Positions 35,234 to 37,851 of a DNA stretch of 37,851 nucleotides are shown here, one piece after another. This DNA comes from Tenacibaculum sp. (lineage in GTDB: Bacteria; Bacteroidota; Bacteroidia; Flavobacteriales; Flavobacteriaceae). The DNA lies in assembly GCA_020631475.1 (NCBI GenBank), contig JAHDHE010000012.1, forward strand, positions 1 to 37,851, in the 5' to 3' direction. Position 1 is the first letter of the stretch, and every line of letters starts with the position of its first letter. The translations under genes were made by a program, and so were the position numbers. The notes below the pieces were generated by a model, which saw only the letters and a list, made by a program, of their open reading frames with translations, did no database searches and was not told the DNA's origin.

Positions 35234-36436
35234 ATGAAATTTAAAACAGCACTTACTCTTGTAAGTATGTTTGTGCTATCGTATGCACACTCACAAACAG
35301 AAAATGCTCCTAAATTTGGAAAAGGATTATTTAATTTAATAGGTAAAGACAGTACTTGGTCTATGAATATTGGAGCAAGAATGCAATTTTTAACCACCGC
35401 TCAATGGGATTCTGATTCTAACGGATTATCAAACCCATCATCATCTTTTTTAGTTAGAAGAGCACGTTTAAAATTTAATGGTTTTGCTTTTACTCCAAAA
35501 TTAAAATATAAAATGGAATTGGGGCTAACGAATAATGATATTGGTGGCGCTTCAGAATTTACAAACAATGCTCCTAGATATATTTTAGACGCTGTTTTAA
35601 AATGGAATTTCCATCAGAATTTCGAACTATGGGTAGGTCAAACAAAACTACCAGGAAACCGTGAACGTGTAATTTCTTCTGGAAATATGCAAATGGTAGA
35701 CCGTTCTTTATTAAACAAGCGATTTAACATTGATCGTGATATGGGATTACAATTAAGACATCACTTTAATTTATCAGACAAGTTTATCGTTCGTGAAGCT
35801 TTATCTATTGCTCAAGGAGAAGGAAGAAATATAACTACTGGTAACTTAGGAGGGCATCAATACACTGCTCGATTAGAGTTTTTACCTTTTGGTAACTTTA
35901 AAAGCAAAGGAGATTATAAAGGAAGTGATTTAAAGAGAGAAGAAACTCCAAAGCTTTCTATTGCTACTAGTTATGATTTTAACAACAATGCTGTTAAAAA
36001 TAGAAGCAATCAAGGATCATACATGAAAAACGATGTAGGTTTTTATAAAACTAATATTTCAACTGTATTTGTTGATGCAATGTTTAAGTATAAAGGTTTT
36101 TCTTTTATGGGAGAATATGCCCATAGAGATGCTAAAGATCCTATTGCAAAAAACTCTGACGGAACACCAACTGGAGACATCGTACAAGTAGGTAATGGTC
36201 TTAATTTACAAACAGGTTATTTATTTTCGAAAAAATGGGAAGTATCAGGTCGATACACCAACATTAGTTTAAACAAAAACATTACCGGAAAAGGTTCAGA
36301 AAATCAATATACATTAGGATTATCTAAATACATCGTAGGTCATAAATTAAAAGTACAAACAGACGTAAGTTATTTAGATTTAGCCACTAACACAAACGAA
36401 TTAATGTATCGTTTACAAGTTGACATTCACTTTTAA
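35234..36436 (+). CDS. Phosphate-selective porin O/P family protein
   Basis: A 400-residue outer-membrane porin (Porin_O_P family). The signal peptide is about 1-20 (YAHSQ). The barrel begins STWSMNIGARMQFLTTAQWD and FLVRRARLKFNGFAFTPKLK, the conserved N-terminal strands of this family, and ends with the aromatic-rich strand MYRLQVDIHF. Such porins allow phosphate or polyphosphate diffusion in Pseudomonas; Bacteroidota members are less well tested. It is followed after 73 bp by a PiT phosphate permease and preceded by a candidate Pho box, which supports phosphate. Confidence 0.85.
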   Translation: MKFKTALTLVSMFVLSYAHSQTENAPKFGKGLFNLIGKDSTWSMNIGARMQFLTTAQWDSDSNGLSNPSSSFLVRRARLKFNGFAFTPKLKYKMELGLTNNDIGGASEFTNNAPRYILDAVLKWNFHQNFELWVGQTKLPGNRERVISSGNMQMVDRSLLNKRFNIDRDMGLQLRHHFNLSDKFIVREALSIAQGEGRNITTGNLGGHQYTARLEFLPFGNFKSKGDYKGSDLKREETPKLSIATSYDFNNNAVKNRSNQGSYMKNDVGFYKTNISTVFVDAMFKYKGFSFMGEYAHRDAKDPIAKNSDGTPTGDIVQVGNGLNLQTGYLFSKKWEVSGRYTNISLNKNITGKGSENQYTLGLSKYIVGHKLKVQTDVSYLDLATNTNELMYRLQVDIHF

Positions 36437-36447
36437 AAAAAATAACG

Positions 36448-36487
36448 TAAACCTAACATAAACACTAAAATAGTGTTTGTAGATTTG
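36448..36487 (+). promoter_or_regulatory. Promoter and repeats before the PiT gene
   Basis: TAAACC (36448) and TAAACA (36459) are 11 bp apart, but the second starts 25 bp before TTTG, not 19 as at the porin. TAGATTTG (36480-36487) is an exact -7 match. Between them AAACACTA (36460-36467) and TAGTGTTT (36471-36478) form a perfect small hairpin that may also end the porin transcript. Confidence 0.45.
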
Positions 36488-36509
36488 CAAAAAAATTAAA
36501 AACTAAAAA

Positions 36510-37851
36510 ATGGGAGATCCATATATTTTAATGCTTGTTGCTTTAGCTGTTTTAGCTATTGTCGACTTAGTTGTAGGAGTTAGTAACGATGCTGTTAACT
36601 TTTTAAATTCAGCAATTGGTTCTAAAGCTATTAAGGTTAGAAACATCATGATTATTGCTAGTGTTGGTGTTTTTATGGGAGCAATTACTTCTAGTGGTAT
36701 GATGGAAGTTGCACGTAAAGGTATTTTTAACCCAAACATGTTTATGTTTCAAGATATCATGTTTATTTTTATGGCAGTAATGATTACTGATATTTTACTA
36801 TTAGATATCTTTAATTCATTAGGTATGCCTACCTCAACAACAGTGTCTATTGTATTTGAATTATTAGGAGCAGCTGTATGTGTATCTCTTATTAAAATAT
36901 CGTCTAGCGACTCTCAATCTATAGGAGATATTTGGAATTATATTAATCACAAAAAAGCAATTCAAATTATAAACGGAATACTACTTTCTGTTGTCGTTGC
37001 TTTTTCTGTAGGTGCTATTGTTCAGTTTATTTCAAGATTAATTTACTCTTTTAATTTTGAAAAAAGAGCAAACTACATCAACGCTTTATTTGGTGGTTTT
37101 GCAATTACAGCAATCACATATTTCATTATTATAAAAGGAATGAAAGGAACTCCTTTTTATAAAGATATTAAGCATTTAATTGAAGGAAACACCTTAGCTA
37201 TTATTGCAGGAAGTTTTGTTGTTTGGAGTTTAATCTCTCAAGCATTAATTAGTTTCTTTAAAATAAATATTTTAAAATTAATTATTGGAGTAGGTACCTT
37301 CTCTTTAGCAATGGCCTTTTCTGGTAACGACTTGGTAAACTTTGTTGGTGTACCAATTGCAGCATGGAACTCTTACGAAGCATGGTCTGCTTCAGGAGTA
37401 GATGCAAATGCATTTTCAATGGGAATTTTAGCTAAAAAAGTACCATCTAACGTTTGGTTATTATTAATTGCTGGTGCTATTATGGTAATTACTTTATGGA
37501 CTTCTAGTAAGGCTCAAAATGTAATTAAAACTGGTATTGATTTATCTCGTCAAGGAGAAGGACATGAAAAGTTTCAACCAAATCCATTATCAAGAATCGT
37601 AGTAAGAGCTGCTATGGGAATTAACGCTGGTATTAGCGCTATCGTTCCTGCAAAAACATTAGCTTTTGTAGATTCTAAGTTTCAAAAACCTGTAATTGAA
37701 TTACCAAAAGATAAAACCTACGAAATGCCTGCCTTCGATTTAGTAAGAGCAGCAGTAAATTTAATCGTAGCAGGTATTTTAATATCTATCGCAACATCAA
37801 TGAAATTACCTTTATCTACTACTTACGTAACATTTATGGTAGCAATGGGTA
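36510..37851 (+). CDS. PiT-family inorganic phosphate permease, 3' end cut by window
   Basis: 447 codons are visible from the ATG and the frame stays open to the window end. The signature GVSNDAVNFLNSAIGS (near 24-39) and its inverted-repeat partner SGNDLVNFVGVPIAAW (near 271-286) are the PiT family's two internal repeats, in the form seen in Bacteroidota. LGMPTSTTVS (near 105-114) and LPLSTTYVTFMVAMG at the end are the conserved loops. At least nine hydrophobic segments are visible, with a soluble loop at about 350-405. PiT proteins import phosphate with H+ or Na+ as a metal-phosphate complex. It lies 73 bp after the phosphate-type porin and may share its transcript, giving outer- and inner-membrane steps of one uptake path. 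Confidence 0.92.
   Translation, partial: MGDPYILMLVALAVLAIVDLVVGVSNDAVNFLNSAIGSKAIKVRNIMIIASVGVFMGAITSSGMMEVARKGIFNPNMFMFQDIMFIFMAVMITDILLLDIFNSLGMPTSTTVSIVFELLGAAVCVSLIKISSSDSQSIGDIWNYINHKKAIQIINGILLSVVVAFSVGAIVQFISRLIYSFNFEKRANYINALFGGFAITAITYFIIIKGMKGTPFYKDIKHLIEGNTLAIIAGSFVVWSLISQALISFFKINILKLIIGVGTFSLAMAFSGNDLVNFVGVPIAAWNSYEAWSASGVDANAFSMGILAKKVPSNVWLLLIAGAIMVITLWTSSKAQNVIKTGIDLSRQGEGHEKFQPNPLSRIVVRAAMGINAGISAIVPAKTLAFVDSKFQKPVIELPKDKTYEMPAFDLVRAAVNLIVAGILISIATSMKLPLSTTYVTFMVAMG

Noticed and set aside
36503..36739. Minus-strand reading frame of 78 codons
   Set aside because: It is the complement of the PiT gene start and lacks any support.
1..37851. CRISPR array, prophage, conjugative or defence island
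   Set aside because: No regularly spaced repeats, integrase, phage structural gene or intact transposase was found; most genes are metabolic, transport or housekeeping.

Overview
The window looks like chromosomal DNA of a marine-type member of the Flavobacteriaceae (Bacteroidota; Tenacibaculum/Polaribacter-like). The evidence is the strong A+T bias, three large TonB-dependent receptors with N-terminal carboxypeptidase-regulatory domains, several lipoproteins, DUF5689 and Porin_O_P families, and promoters of the Bacteroidota type (TAnnTTTG at -7, few Shine-Dalgarno sites). I see no rRNA, tRNA, CRISPR array or intact insertion sequence.

Layout. 1-1499 (minus): 5' part of a UvrD/AddA-like helicase, cut by the window edge. 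1552-6137 (minus): a complete Tro/Mnt-type metal ABC transporter (binding lipoprotein, ATPase, two permeases) led by a DtxR/MntR-type regulator. Both permeases have a C-terminal winged-helix-like tail. A 38-bp near-perfect palindrome separates this operon from a divergent TonB receptor (6259-8607), so outer- and inner-membrane metal uptake appear to share one switch. 8815-12841: a second TonB receptor with a beta-helix lipoprotein. 12866-13048: a MITE-like inverted-repeat element. 13050-14540 (minus): an unknown lipoprotein and an M43-type metalloprotease lipoprotein. 14882-19563 (minus): rimP-nusA-infB with a terminator-like hairpin in the leader. 19728-28022: housekeeping and stress genes (tandem Usp protein, DUF3089 hydrolase, acidic unknown protein, tdk, alr, mscL, AhpD-like and OsmC-like proteins, recJ, and a small Cys-cluster protein behind an operator-like inverted repeat).

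28028-37851 reads as a phosphate/nucleic-acid acquisition region. It holds a secreted EEP-family nuclease divergent from a TonB receptor plus a lipoprotein with two DUF5689 repeats and a lamin-tail domain, then a metallophosphoesterase, a phosphate-selective-type porin, and a PiT phosphate permease cut by the window end. The nuclease, OB-type and lamin-tail parts resemble the domains of one-piece ExeM-like extracellular nucleases, here split over two genes and joined to a TonB receptor.

The most interesting regulatory signal is a shared promoter layout before the 8815 receptor and the 35234 porin: two TTAACA-like hexamers 11 bp apart, the second starting 19 bp before a TTTGCAG -7 region, with TTTG starting 33 bp before ATG. 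In both, the usual TA of the -7 element is missing. This resembles PhoB/PhoP-type activator sites and suggests that both loci belong to a phosphate-starvation regulon.
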